Origin: Strigamia acuminata
Taxonomy: Eukaryota > Arthropoda > Chilopoda > Geophilomorpha > Linotaeniidae
Reading direction: 5' to 3'
DNA length: 64,000 nt
Assembly (NCBI GenBank): GCA_949358305.1
Contig: OX442322.1
Span: 5,952,001 to 6,016,000, forward strand
The position numbers and the translations under genes are program-made. The stretch's first letter is position 1. Each line of letters begins with the position of its first letter. Positions 1-10,396 of the stretch are shown here, in pieces. The notes beneath the pieces are model-generated. The model saw only the letters and a list, made by a program, of their open reading frames with translations, was not told where the DNA came from and ran no database searches.

Positions 1-653
1 TACTTGAGATTTCAGGTTAAACCTAACCCTATCCGCGTAAATGAAATACAAGAAAATTGACATTTTCAAAGAAATTAAAAATTTTATATTTTATTTCAAG
101 AGAGTTTATTTCATTTACATACTTGATTCTACATTAAAATGTTCGGTCAAAATTAGGATTTCAAAACATTGAAATCAAATATCTACGAGTGAAAAATTTA
201 TTCCAGTGTTGGCGAAGAAATTTTCGTTTGTTGTGTTGCCTAGCAACCAATGCTTTGCAGCAAAGCCGTAGTAGTCGAAAGATTTCACGCGCTCTTGTTA
301 TACGAAATTTCAGCGAAATTCAAATTGGTTATAAATAAGATTTTATTATGGAAATAAGTAATACTTTTTCGGTGAATTTGGATGATCGTCCATTTTTATT
401 TTGTGACTACGTCATAATTCAGAAATCTGACTAGATCATGGGTCCGCGAAAAAGGTGAAATCCATCAATCACAGACAAGATTAAAATCTCGTGAGACTAA
501 CGTTTGAAGTTCGACCAATCAGAGAGGTTTACAGAGGTACTTGAAACCCAGAACGACCCAGTGAAACCATTGCTTCGTTTGCAACCTTCCAGATCGCTTG
601 TGACTTCTTCGTTTATTTGTGAATTTTTTTGGAATCTCGATTTCGATTAAAAG
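1..653 (+). other. E1a leader upstream of gag
   Basis: No coding sequence is seen. The stretch is AT-rich and contains an X-box at 235-248. The sequence after the X-box resembles the X-box region upstream of the 3' tract of E1a and E1b. It does not resemble the 3' LTR at 10397-11944, so it is read as untranslated leader rather than LTR. No primer-binding site could be recognised. Confidence 0.55.
235..248 (+). promoter_or_regulatory. RFX-type X-box, leader copy
   Basis: GTTGCCTAGCAACC is a near-perfect inverted repeat that fits the RFX consensus RYYNYY-N(1-3)-RRNRAC with a one-base spacer. A similar AAGCCG..TAGTC string follows it here and in the copies at 10187 and 61681. Confidence 0.6.
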
Positions 654-2915
654 ATGACTAGTAACCAGCATTCGATGAATACCCGTGGTAAGGAGAGAAC
701 GTGTTTGACCGGTGGAATTAATTTAGCCGGATTTGTACCCGTTCCAGATGAAACGGAAACAGTGAATATCGTGGAAAACCACGTGGATGATAATAATGTT
801 TCAATTGAACTGACTGACCCAGTCGCCATTATCGATCCAGTTGTGGAAGTAACTGATCCTACCCCCGTGGAGGAAATGAATCGTCCACAAGATGGATCAC
901 ATTTAGGTCCAGCTGGACTTTTTATTTGTCGAGATTATTGTCTAAATCAAATTCAATTTGGAACAATGGCCGAAGTTTTAGATTTTGTTAACACACATCG
1001 AGACCTGTCGGAGCATTCTAGTTCTAGATCACAAACTCCACGTAATCAAGGACCGACAAATCCTGGTTTGAATCCGTCGACTCCGATCACTCGGTATCGA
1101 CAGAAAACGACAGGACCTCCGACAACCAATCGGAAATCTCGTTGGGATCAACAGAATCCTACACCCGGCAGTTTTGAACAAGCGTTCTATCGGCGAATGA
1201 ATAGTCAACTTATTGCTTCTCATAAAAGAAGGTTTACGGGTCTTAATAATAATAAAAACCCAAATCCTGGTTTTCCGAATGGAGCCAACAGTTGCCCGAA
1301 TCTTGCTGCTGAACCCATTCATGGTTTAAATAGTGATTTAAGCGCACAGTTAAGAGGAATAGTCGATCCAAACAATCGTTTGAATCCTTTTTCTGGAAAT
1401 AATAATATTCCAAACCAATTGCCTATATCGCAAGGAAGTTATCCAGTTCAGCCGAACTTAAATAACTTAAATAATCCGAATAACTGTTCAAGTTTCGGTA
1501 ATCAAGACCAGTGGAATAATTATTCACAACCTGGCAATCAGAACCAGTCGAATAATTTTTCGAACCAAGGTTATCAGGGAAATTCGAATAATCATTCGAA
1601 CTTTGGAAATCAAGGTGGAGCAAATAATCATTCCAACTTTGGTAACCAAAGAAGACAAAATCCCCGTGGATCGAATAATCATTCGAATTTTGGCAATCAA
1701 GGAGGGTCGAATAATTTCAACCCCAATAATTTTAACGGCTCTAGCCAAAACAATTCGAGTCATTCTAATAATGGTTCGACGAATGATAATTCGCGACCAA
1801 CAAGTAGTTTTGGGATGTCAGCAGACGACTTAGCTACTATTGCATTAAATATGCATAAACTAGCCCAAGCAGGAAAGAATTCCACACCTGCAACACCCCA
1901 AACTATAAGTTTGAAACCCCCCGATATACCTGTATTTTCGGGTAAAACTGAAGAAAGCGAGCGCTTCCTCAGTATAATTCGAAACGTTGCGTTTCTGCGA
2001 AATATTTCACTCGATGAAATGCTAGTAAAAGGCGTGGCTGGTTACTTAACCGACCTCGCATATAGTTGGTTTCAAGAGAGACGAGACGACTTTCATAATT
2101 GGGACACGTTTGAAAAAGCGTTTAGAGGAAGGTTTGTTGCCACATGCTTGGAACGAACAACCCAATTAACAAAGTTGAGACAACTCGACTCAGAGAACTT
2201 GTATGATTATACACATAAGTTTTACCAACTTTGGTTATTACAAGATAACCTTAACTCTCAGGGAGCTGCGAGTATATTCTTGGGAAGCATTACTCCCGCT
2301 AACGATCTTCTCTTGCACACGCAAGGTTTAGACGAACTCCCTTTCCTGGACATTTATAATGCCATTACGAAGAAGAAAGGACTGTACAGCCGTACAGCCA
2401 ATGGGGTGAGAGTAATCGATCCAGTCGTTTTCCCACCTAGGAAACCGGACACTCGTTCGCAACCTAAAAATAACGCCAAGTCCCTGACTTTGGAATCGGA
2501 TGAACAGATTAATTTCTGTACAGATGAGTTGCCCGAAGAATGTGAACTAATTTACGCAGTAAATGGTGTAGTAGACCCCAACAGGAGGGGACAAATGGTT
2601 TGCTTTAATTGTAAGAAACCCGGACATTTCCGACGAGAGTGTCCAGATTTAAAACCTCGTTCGAATTTTAAGTCTGAAGACATTCAGAAGCAAAATACCC
2701 CAGATAATCCAACTTTGGATCCCTCTGCTAAGCGTAAACCTAATTGGGTAACCCAAGAAGTGTTGGATGCGACACTAGATGTGAAACTTGATTCCAAATT
2801 TAACCATTTTGAGAATAAACTGCAGTCGACACTCACTAATCAATTAGCTGAGATAGTCAAACAATTGGCTAAACCTGAATCTAACAATTCGACTGATTCT
2901 AGTGCAAAAAACTAG
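654..2915 (+). CDS. gag: E1a Gag polyprotein
   Basis: This 753-residue protein is the structural Gag, which packages element RNA. Residues about 200-385 are a low-complexity stretch rich in Asn, Gln, Ser and Gly, with repeated NHSNFGNQ units, resembling a prion-like domain. A capsid-like region follows (about residues 420-600, beginning near KPPDIPVFSGK). A CCHC zinc knuckle (CFNCKKPGHFRREC) lies near residue 650, and the C-terminal tail may form a coiled coil. The start is the ATG at 654, the first in frame. The stop TAG at 2913 follows directly on a slippery heptamer that would feed ribosomes into pol. Gag is longer than usual for Ty3/gypsy because of the Asn-rich insert. Confidence 0.9.
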   Translation: MTSNQHSMNTRGKERTCLTGGINLAGFVPVPDETETVNIVENHVDDNNVSIELTDPVAIIDPVVEVTDPTPVEEMNRPQDGSHLGPAGLFICRDYCLNQIQFGTMAEVLDFVNTHRDLSEHSSSRSQTPRNQGPTNPGLNPSTPITRYRQKTTGPPTTNRKSRWDQQNPTPGSFEQAFYRRMNSQLIASHKRRFTGLNNNKNPNPGFPNGANSCPNLAAEPIHGLNSDLSAQLRGIVDPNNRLNPFSGNNNIPNQLPISQGSYPVQPNLNNLNNPNNCSSFGNQDQWNNYSQPGNQNQSNNFSNQGYQGNSNNHSNFGNQGGANNHSNFGNQRRQNPRGSNNHSNFGNQGGSNNFNPNNFNGSSQNNSSHSNNGSTNDNSRPTSSFGMSADDLATIALNMHKLAQAGKNSTPATPQTISLKPPDIPVFSGKTEESERFLSIIRNVAFLRNISLDEMLVKGVAGYLTDLAYSWFQERRDDFHNWDTFEKAFRGRFVATCLERTTQLTKLRQLDSENLYDYTHKFYQLWLLQDNLNSQGAASIFLGSITPANDLLLHTQGLDELPFLDIYNAITKKKGLYSRTANGVRVIDPVVFPPRKPDTRSQPKNNAKSLTLESDEQINFCTDELPEECELIYAVNGVVDPNRRGQMVCFNCKKPGHFRRECPDLKPRSNFKSEDIQKQNTPDNPTLDPSAKRKPNWVTQEVLDATLDVKLDSKFNHFENKLQSTLTNQLAEIVKQLAKPESNNSTDSSAKN

Positions 2916-2946
2916 ATCCGGGGGATGAAGGACTCATTCAGCCCCC
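2906..2946 (+). promoter_or_regulatory. Programmed -1 frameshift signal between gag and pol of E1a
   Basis: The heptamer A AAA AAC (2906-2912) lies in the gag frame, immediately before the gag stop TAG. After a 7-base spacer a hairpin follows. GGGGG at 2920-2924 pairs with CCCCC at 2942-2946, and TGAA pairs with TTCA inside it, leaving a 7-base loop. The -1 frame is open from 2912 onward. This is the textbook layout of a retroviral frameshift site. Confidence 0.8.
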
Positions 2947-5900
2947 AGAAATAGCTGATGCTATGTCGGACTCGTTGTTTATGGACGTGGAAACTACGTT
3001 TCTAGAAGAAGCCACTAGTCATAGCGGTGGAGTAGATGAAAATCTACAAAAGATGACGGAGCAATTCAAGAGCTTGACATTGTTTCCACATAAATGTTAC
3101 ACAAGAAATTTTGTAGACCTAGACGACTCAACAGAATCATCGGGAGCAATAATTTGCACAATATTACTTTGGGTAATAATAAAGACGATCCTCGAATGAA
3201 AGTCACAATTGGTGGGCTCACCTACAATGCGCTCATGGACACAGGAGCTTCTCAATGTTATATTGGGGAACAGCTTTTGTCAGAAACTCAAGCTCTGCCT
3301 GATTTTTTACAAGAAGCACCCAGAAACATGTTGGTTAATGCTGTAGGTGTAGCGCACAAACCAGTCGGACAAATAACTTTGTGCGTACAGTGGGCTGATG
3401 AATGCACGCCGATGAATTTCATCGTTTTAGCCAAACGAGTCTGTGGATTAATACTTGGACACAATTTCATGCGTCGACAAAAGATTAGTACACATCCACA
3501 TCTCCAAGAGTTCTCTTGTGCTGATAAACCTACTTGGTCCGCCCCTTATGTGTCAGAAGAGGATAACTTTGCAATGGCACCGCTAAATCGAATTACTTTC
3601 GAATATTTAGAAGAACTTGCGTCAGTTGCTGATTCAACTGAATTATCTGATGCACCCGTTTTAGAATGGGATGAGAAGTTAGTCGAAGGTAGTGATTGCA
3701 CTCCTGAACAGCGCCTAGCGCTTCGAGAAGTGGTCAATGCAGTATCTAATGTATTTCGTGACCAAGTTGGATGTACGAATGTTACTCAACATCGTATTAA
3801 ATTCAAAGAAGGGCATTCATTGCCCAGAATGCAGTACCGCATGTACAATCCGGCCAAGAGAGCCATTATGTCCAAATTAGTTGCTGAACTAGAACAAGAT
3901 GGACTAATTGAAAAGGCCACTGGGCCATTCATTAGCCATCCTGTAATTGTTGCGAAAACTGATGGTACGTACAGAATGTGTATCGACTACAGGTGGTTGA
4001 ATGCAATCACCGAATTAGATGTGATTCAGATGCCTAGTATAGATCTGCTCTTGCATAATACTGGACCAGGAAGGTATTTCACATCCATTAACCTTGTCAA
4101 AGGTTATTACCAAGTCGAGATGTGTAAAGAAGATCGTCCAAAGACGGCTTTTTATACGCCAAATGGCCCTTATCAATTTGTGCGAATGCCATTTGGACTT
4201 TGTAATGCTCCTTGCACTTTCCAACGATTGATGGAAGGCGTTTTAGGCTCAGCATTGCAAAACTACGCGTTAGTTTATTTAGACGACGTAATTGTCTATT
4301 CGAATACTTGGGATGAACATCTCATTCATGTCCGAGACGTGTTGGAAAAGCTTAATAAAGCTAATATGACGATCAATAAAGCGAAATCTCGTTTTGGAAG
4401 AACAGAACTCAAGTTCTTAGGACATTGGATTAAACCTGACGGTTTATATGGAGATCCCGATAAAATTTCTGCAATTATGAAATTTCCGACTCCGACATGT
4501 GCTAAAGACATTCAACGGTTTCATGGAATGACAAACTTCTTCAGGAAGTTCGTTCCTAATCACGGAGCTATTGCTGCGCCATACACATGTATGATGAATG
4601 AGAAAACTCCATTTGAATGGGGAGATGCTCAAACTGAAGCTTTTAATAAAATTAAAGCGCTGCTTTGTAACGACAATTGTCTGCACAAACCAGACATGTC
4701 CAAACCTTTCGTAGTCATGACTGACGCATCCCACGAAGGCTTAGGAGCTGTCATCTGCCAAGATGTTGATCTTTTGGATAAAGACAAGAAGAAAACTGGC
4801 ACGGCAGCCAGACCTGTAGCTTACGCAAGCAGAGTATTGAGAGAAGCGGAGAAGCGTTGTACAACGCCAGAACTCGAATGTCTCGCAGTCGTGTGGGCTA
4901 TTGATCGTTTTAAACCGTATTTAGAATATGGTACTTTTACACTCGAGTCAGATGCTGAAGCATTAAAATGGCTTATGCGAACGCCTGAACCATCTGGAAA
5001 ATTTGGCCGATGGGCTTTAAGAATCCAATGTGGCGCTTTCAAGATTGTATTTCGAAAGGGTGCTTGTAACCAAGTTGCAGACGCACTCTCGAGGGCTCCA
5101 TTAGGAGAGGAAGACATTCCTCTTCGTGATCATGTGGAACCAATCGAAATAAATCAGTATTGGCCAGAATGGGATGGCAATCCTTCGATTTCTTTAAATC
5201 GTGCTCCAGGAAAGTCAGAATATTTAGCAAATGTTCGTGTCCTTTTTTCAGAAAATTCTAAAGAATATTCTGAAGAAAGGGAGGGGGAGGAGATACAAGA
5301 AACTTTGTATAGTGCTCTCACAGATGTGATAAAAGAAGTCCCACCTACAAGAAGGGAAATAATTGATGCGCAGTTAGTCGACACTGAATGTAAACGCATT
5401 CGAGAGTATCTTTTATTCGACAGAATTGTTGGAATTCCGAAATCGGAAATAAAAGAATGGAAAAACAAAGTTAGAAACTACTGTTTAGACAAAAAGGAAG
5501 ATGATGGCGATCAAATGATCATTTTCTTTAATCCTTCATTTGAAGAAGAACTCAACGACTCTGGTAACGGCTTCAAAGCGGTTGTTCCCAGTTCACTCAT
5601 AAAGCGAGTGCTTTTCGCCTGTCATGGTCACCCTTTGAGCGGCCACGCAGGCATGAGTAAAACTCTCGAGAAAACTCGATTGATTTATTATTGGCCAGGA
5701 ATGAGCCGAAGCGTAAGAAATTACGTTAAAAGCTGCCCGCATTGTAGTCAATACAAACCGGATCAGCAGAAAAAGCGTGCAGGTCCTTACGTACCTCATA
5801 ACATGACCAACCCTTGGGAACATATTAATATGGACTTAATGGGGCCAAAACCAGCTGGGAGATCCCAAAACCAGTACGTCTTCGTCATAATTGACAACTG

Positions 5901-7086
5901 TACTAAATTTGTAGAGATTAAAGCTTTAACCAAAGCCACGAGCGCTAATTGCGTTCAAGAATTAAGATCTGTTGCGAATCGTTGGGGTCACCCAAAGAAG
6001 ATTGTTAGTGATAATGGGAAACAATTCGTTTCAGATATTTATAATGAATATTGCGAAACTTATCATATCCGACCGGCTCATACGAGCACTTATCATGCTC
6101 AGGCTAACCCGACAGAGAGAGCCAACAGGGACATTAAGATTTTATTGGCAATTTACACGGATGTGCACACCCAATGGCCGCGATATTTAGACGAATTTGC
6201 ATTTGTAATTCGTAATAATAAATCGGCTGCAACGAATTCGACACCGATGTTGCTTAATACGGGGAGAATTGTTACCTTACCTTTCGATCCGAGAATTCTC
6301 AGGCATGCCAATCCATTTGACAAGCATAACCCTGAGAAGTATGTTCGAGAATTACTTGACATACTACGTAGAGCGCATCAAGAGATGCACAGAAGAATTC
6401 AATTGAATTACGAAAGACATCGTAAGATTCACGAACAAAAGTTCACAATTGTTGAATTCGAAGTTGGAGATTTAGTTTGGAAACAAACCCACATTCTCTC
6501 GTGCGCAGATAAAAAGATCTCCGCAGGTCTTGCTGAGAAGCGGGACGGCCCTTGGGAGATTGTCGAAATTCTTCCAGGTAGCGCGTATAAATTACGCAAA
6601 CTTGCTGATGGTTCAATAGAAAAATCAGTGAACATTAAGGCTTTATATCCTTATATGCCGTTATATCCAATTGAAACTTGGAAAATAGGGCAGAAAACTG
6701 CTTCAAATACAGATCAGGAAAATCCTAAATGGATGGACGAAAGTAATGAACTTCCGTCACCACCTGTTCAAGAGGAAATAATTCCTGAAACTCCTACGGA
6801 AGTTCCAATGGAATTATCCGACTCGCCACAAGTACAGACCAAAAAATCTGTACAAGAAAAGTCTAAACATAGACATCGACAGCGATTAATTGCTGTAGAA
6901 AAGAAAGCAGCAGTGGAACGAGGAGAACCTCTAAAGAAACCTCCTTGCAAACCACGTAAACCCCAGAAACTAGTTGAACGAACTAGCACGCGTCCTCGAA
7001 GAGAACGAGTTCCAAATCCAAAATATTCAGATGAAAATTTCGTGCGAAATATTACGGCAGTATTTAAGAAGCCTTACCAACAATGA
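2912..7086 (+). pseudogene. pol: E1a Pol polyprotein (protease, RT, RNase H, integrase), one frameshift
   Basis: Domains run in Ty3/gypsy order. The aspartic protease has a DTGA motif near 3238. Reverse transcriptase has VYLDDV near 4275-4290. RNase H begins near DASHEGLG at about 4720. Integrase has an H-H-C-C zinc site at about 5625-5750 and acidic residues in MDLMGP, SDNGKQF and the TERANRD region (about 5830-6120), followed by a GPW-type C-terminal module and a basic tail. Entry is by -1 frameshifting at 2912. The entry frame runs to about 3190, but the protease is in a different frame that opens at 3094, so this copy carries an indel near 3140-3190. From 3094 to 7086 it is open for 1330 residues. 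No chromodomain is seen. Confidence 0.88.
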
Positions 7087-7189
7087 GATAAAAATCTCAA
7101 AGTTTACCTAGGATTTAATAAAGTTTTATTTAAAACTTGATGTGTGCTTATTTACATGTCTAAATTCGTGTAGAGATCTATAATCTCAA

Positions 7190-7199
7190 CACCGGGGGA
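7190..7199 (+). other. Second polypurine-tract copy after pol (cPPT-like)
   Basis: CACCGGGGGA here matches all ten bases of the 3' tract at 10385-10394. It lies about 100 bases after the pol stop. An internal tract copy could prime plus-strand DNA, as the central tract of lentiviruses does. Confidence 0.5.
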
Positions 7200-7422
7200 C
7201 ATAATAAATACACATTTTCGTCAGATTTATATTAAAATATAAATTTGTATCGGAATTAATTAGTTTCGATAGATTATCTCTTTGATTGACTTTATTTGAG
7301 ATATGCAGGTATTTTTTTATTATTAAAAAATACGAAGATTTACTTGAAACAAGTGATCTCGCCTTCTCACGAAGACACGTGATTATCGAAGTGCGATTAA
7401 ACCTCGAACCCGATTAAAAGAG

Positions 7423-7444
7423 GATAAAAATCCCAGGGTTCATT
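7423..7444 (+). promoter_or_regulatory. Possible internal promoter for ORF3
   Basis: GATAAAAAT at 7423-7431 is TATA-like, and TTCATT follows at 7439-7444, closer than the usual 25-30 bases. A downstream start in the CA-rich run at 7445-7460 is also possible. It lies upstream of the proposed donor at 7585. This is inferred from motifs only. Confidence 0.3.
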
Positions 7445-7584
7445 GCACACACACACTTCAACACGTGGACACCGGTCTACTCGTCTCTACCTTTTCTTCG
7501 CACGTCGAGAAAGATTTAAACGAACGGACTTATCCATTAAGTGAGAGTTTGCGGAAATTTAGGAATTCCTAAAACGATAATTAC

Positions 7585-8186
7585 GTAAGTAAATCTTGAA
7601 TTCTTTTTCAAAGAGTTGTAAAATGTTCGTAACACTTGTATACGGCGTCCCGATAAAAGTTTTGATTAAAACTGGGAAAATTCACGTGTAGTTATAAACG
7701 TGACTTAGCTAATTTAGCGGGGAAATTAATTATTCTATCGAATGAATTAGATGGCTTGAATTTAAACAAGTATTTGTTAACTTAAGCGTAGTAGCACTAA
7801 TTTAAATTAAGTCGCGGTCGAGGCTTGGGTAATTTTTTTATTCGTAATAAATTCCCAACCGAAGTTTATTCGGTAGTTTATTCTCACTCACACGTGGAAT
7901 GGAATAATTAATTATTCAGAACTAGAGTTTTTATAGAAAAGTTAGCTAAAAGAATTTTCGAGAGAAAACTCAACAAGTTGCGATTTTGAAAAATCCTTCG
8001 GGCGAGTCTATTCTCTTGTCGTAAACACAAGGGGACATGAGTCATTAAGTGCCATGTGATACAAGTTATAAATAACTCGGTTTACACGAAGTTGTTACGA
8101 ACGTATTTTTTGCAATTTTTTGAATACAAAGAATTTTGGTAGTTTGGAAGCGAAAATTGTTTTAATAAATAATTTACTTTATTTAG
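7585..8186 (+). other. Probable 5'-UTR intron of E1a ORF3
   Basis: A strong donor, AC|GTAAGT, stands at 7585, and TTTATTTAG ends at 8186, two bases before the ORF3 ATG. The intervening 602 bases are AT-rich. E3 has the same plan upstream of its accessory gene. Splicing is inferred. Confidence 0.5.
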
Positions 8187-8187
8187 A

Positions 8188-9681
8188 ATGGGTTCAAATA
8201 AGCATCATTCTAAACGAAGTCATCGTCGGCATCGACGAAGTTCCAGCTCCAGCTCGTCCACCTCAACGGAGGGAGAACAGCGTCGTTCCGCCGAACGGAA
8301 TTTGATGAGGTTGCAACAAATTGCACCTGTGCCGACGTTCAACCTGACGCCGCTTCAATTGGCCGCGCTGAATTGGATTGGCTCGCACCCGGAATGCCTT
8401 CCGCTCGATATGCAAGCAAATGCGCCGTTGCCAACGGAAGTTCTTCCTGGGATAAGTGCCCAGCTGACCATTTCTGAGCCAGCTCCAATGGCCCAACTGG
8501 CCCCGCTCGCGCAAGTGGTAAGCCCGCCGACTAACGTCATCAGTGTCCCGTTGGCTCCACACACGTCAGTGTTCCAACCACCCGTAGCAAGTGTTCCGCC
8601 GACCGTCGCGAATACTTCCGCCGTCAGTGCCCCAGTTACCCCTGTAGCTGCGAATCCAGGATGGATTCCCGCCGGAGCAGAGTCGTCTGCCTCCTCGTCT
8701 GGATGGACGGAACCTCCGCCAGGAGCTTTTCGGCTGCCCGCGTCGACGGCCCGTCCCAACGCGCAGCGCATGGCTTATAAAGCCAAGAAGAAGGACGAGG
8801 CGGCCCAAAAGCGCCGTGAGCAGTGTGCGCGGGATATTGCGCAGGGAATTCCCCACGACAATATTGTCACCGACCAAGCGACGGAGACCATCTGTCCGTT
8901 TTGTGTAGGTTGTGGTTGGTGTTGCGGTGCTTCCGCCGGCTCTTCTCTTATGAGATGCCCCAACTGCCGAGGCACGAAGGTGCGACTGCGCTCAGAGCCC
9001 TGGCGCCAGGAGGTGGAACCCCACGTCGTGAAGGGAATGAAGACAAACGAGAAGAGATGTTGGGCTCACTGCCCAACCTGTCGCGTGTTTCTCAACGCTC
9101 GAGGAGAAGCCGTCTACATCGACCCCAGATTCCTCACGAAGGAACGAGCAGCTGCCAATGCGGGTTTAACGGTCGAAGCCTTTCGACATCCGCCTTCATC
9201 GACCGCATCAGAGATTTCAGAGGAAACGGTGCAAGAGGTTGAGAGCGTCGAGGAAGAAATGGTCACTCGTCCGAGAACCATGTCTCGTGGACGAGGATGT
9301 CTTACACTGGACAGAGCTAAAGCAATTGCCCAGGAGCAGCGACAAAACATCGTCGCCCGTGGACGAGCCCGTCGGCTCCAGAAGATTGTGTCGGAGCAAG
9401 GTAAACAACCACAGGTTCCTCCAGTGGCCAAGTCGGATATTTCCGACGAGTCAAAGTACGAGGATGCCGAGGAAAACCCGATTTCCATCGTTGACTTCGT
9501 GGCTGATCTTTTGGAAGATTTGCCGTTCCCTCCACCGAGTCCGGAGGAAGTGGAAAAACCCGAGGAAGCCGTATTTTCCGCCGTCTCCACCGAGGCAACT
9601 GAAGAATCTTCGGATTTCCTAACTTCGACCGAAGTTGAGAAACCGGTTGAGAAGTCGACCGACGTCGAGAAGAAGGAGTAG
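8188..9681 (+). CDS. E1a ORF3, accessory protein with paired CxxCxG zinc modules
   Basis: This is a 497-residue protein of unknown function lying between pol and the 3' LTR. Residues 1-40 are rich in Arg, His and Ser. A Pro/Ala/Val-rich segment follows (about 50-190), then a Lys/Arg-rich stretch. A Cys-rich core (about 235-300) contains CPFCVGCG, CPNCRG and a third CxxC pair in CWAHCPTC. The first two fit the CxxCxG modules of DnaJ-type zinc fingers. The tail (about 330-497) is Glu/Asp-rich. I see no signal peptide or membrane segment, so it is not an env. The minus-strand relative at 62240-63062 keeps the Cys-rich core and the acidic tail closely, which argues for a functional protein. The ATG at 8188 follows a splice acceptor. 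An RNA-binding or chaperone role is possible but only a guess. Confidence 0.8.
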   Translation: MGSNKHHSKRSHRRHRRSSSSSSSTSTEGEQRRSAERNLMRLQQIAPVPTFNLTPLQLAALNWIGSHPECLPLDMQANAPLPTEVLPGISAQLTISEPAPMAQLAPLAQVVSPPTNVISVPLAPHTSVFQPPVASVPPTVANTSAVSAPVTPVAANPGWIPAGAESSASSSGWTEPPPGAFRLPASTARPNAQRMAYKAKKKDEAAQKRREQCARDIAQGIPHDNIVTDQATETICPFCVGCGWCCGASAGSSLMRCPNCRGTKVRLRSEPWRQEVEPHVVKGMKTNEKRCWAHCPTCRVFLNARGEAVYIDPRFLTKERAAANAGLTVEAFRHPPSSTASEISEETVQEVESVEEEMVTRPRTMSRGRGCLTLDRAKAIAQEQRQNIVARGRARRLQKIVSEQGKQPQVPPVAKSDISDESKYEDAEENPISIVDFVADLLEDLPFPPPSPEEVEKPEEAVFSAVSTEATEESSDFLTSTEVEKPVEKSTDVEKKE

Positions 9682-10384
9682 AGATTAACATTTGTTTTTT
9701 CGAGTGGATATTTTACGTTGTAAAATATGCCAAGTGTTGTCTGTTGTGTTTTCAAGTGAAATTTCGTTATTTTCGAATTAAGAATAATTTGTTTAAATGT
9801 TTGAAGATTTTTGAACTAATTATTAATATTCCTAAGAATAAGTTTAATTTGAAAATTGGATTCAAGTTTGAATTCAATTTATTTTGTTGATCTTGATTAT
9901 TTTCATAATTAGATATGTTTGAATTACATAAAGAATTGTGTGTTTTGTTTTTACTTTGATCAAAGTTAAGAGACTTCGAGTTGAAGTCAGTTTTCATTTT
10001 TATAACAATCGTAATAAAGAATGATTCGTAGTTTAGATTTGATAAATAAAATTTGCATAAATTTATTTAAGGTCTCATCTAAGTTATATAAACTGCGGAG
10101 AAGTTTAATTTTTGATCAGAGAAGTTAAGATTTCCATCGAAATCCGCACTGTCGAACATGAGTACAAGTTCGGACGAGTTCATTTCGTTGCTTGGCAACC
10201 GGGAGATGTGCTGTGCGGGAAAGCCGATTAGTCTAATCGTTCTACGATGTTTCTGAAAGAAAGCAGTTGATTAATTTTGAATAAATTAAAAGAATACGAG
10301 TTGTTTGATAATTCACTAGAATTTGGTGAACATTTCTTAAGATATTAAGAATGACAATTAAAGAGTTGGAAACTCTATGCTTGT
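9682..10384 (+). other. E1a 3' untranslated region
   Basis: The stretch is AT-rich and without a gene. It contains the X-box at 10187-10200 and ends at the polypurine tract. Its last 250 bases align by eye with the matching region of E1b. Confidence 0.6.
10187..10200 (+). promoter_or_regulatory. RFX-type X-box upstream of the 3' LTR
   Basis: GTTGCTTGGCAACC fits the RFX consensus with a one-base spacer. It lies about 200 bases before the LTR, the same place as in E1b. The following AAGCCGATTAGTCTAATC is shared with E1b. Confidence 0.6.
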
Positions 10385-10396
10385 CACCGGGGGATG
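10385..10396 (+). other. Polypurine tract of E1a
   Basis: CACCGGGGGATG lies directly before the LTR start TGTGACG. The same string precedes the E1b LTR. Confidence 0.8.

Larger units (their letters stand above)
7087..8187 (+). other. Region between pol and ORF3 of E1a
   Basis: No coding sequence is seen in this 1.1 kb. It holds a copy of the polypurine tract, a TATA-like box with an initiator-like TTCATT downstream, and a probable 5'-UTR intron ending just before ORF3. Together these suggest that ORF3 is expressed from its own spliced message. Confidence 0.55.

Noticed and set aside
7201-7600. A possible LTR right after the first polypurine tract of E1a
   Set aside because: The sequence after 7200 does not begin with TG and does not match 1-600 or any other part of the window.
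8188-9681. E1 ORF3 as an envelope gene
   Set aside because: No signal peptide, furin site, fusion peptide or membrane anchor is visible. It is Arg-rich at one end and acidic at the other.
8355-9755. Several minus-strand frames of 60-213 codons opposite E1a ORF3
   Set aside because: They mirror the GC-rich coding strand of ORF3, have low-complexity translations, and none shows a start context or splice sites like the E2 antisense gene.
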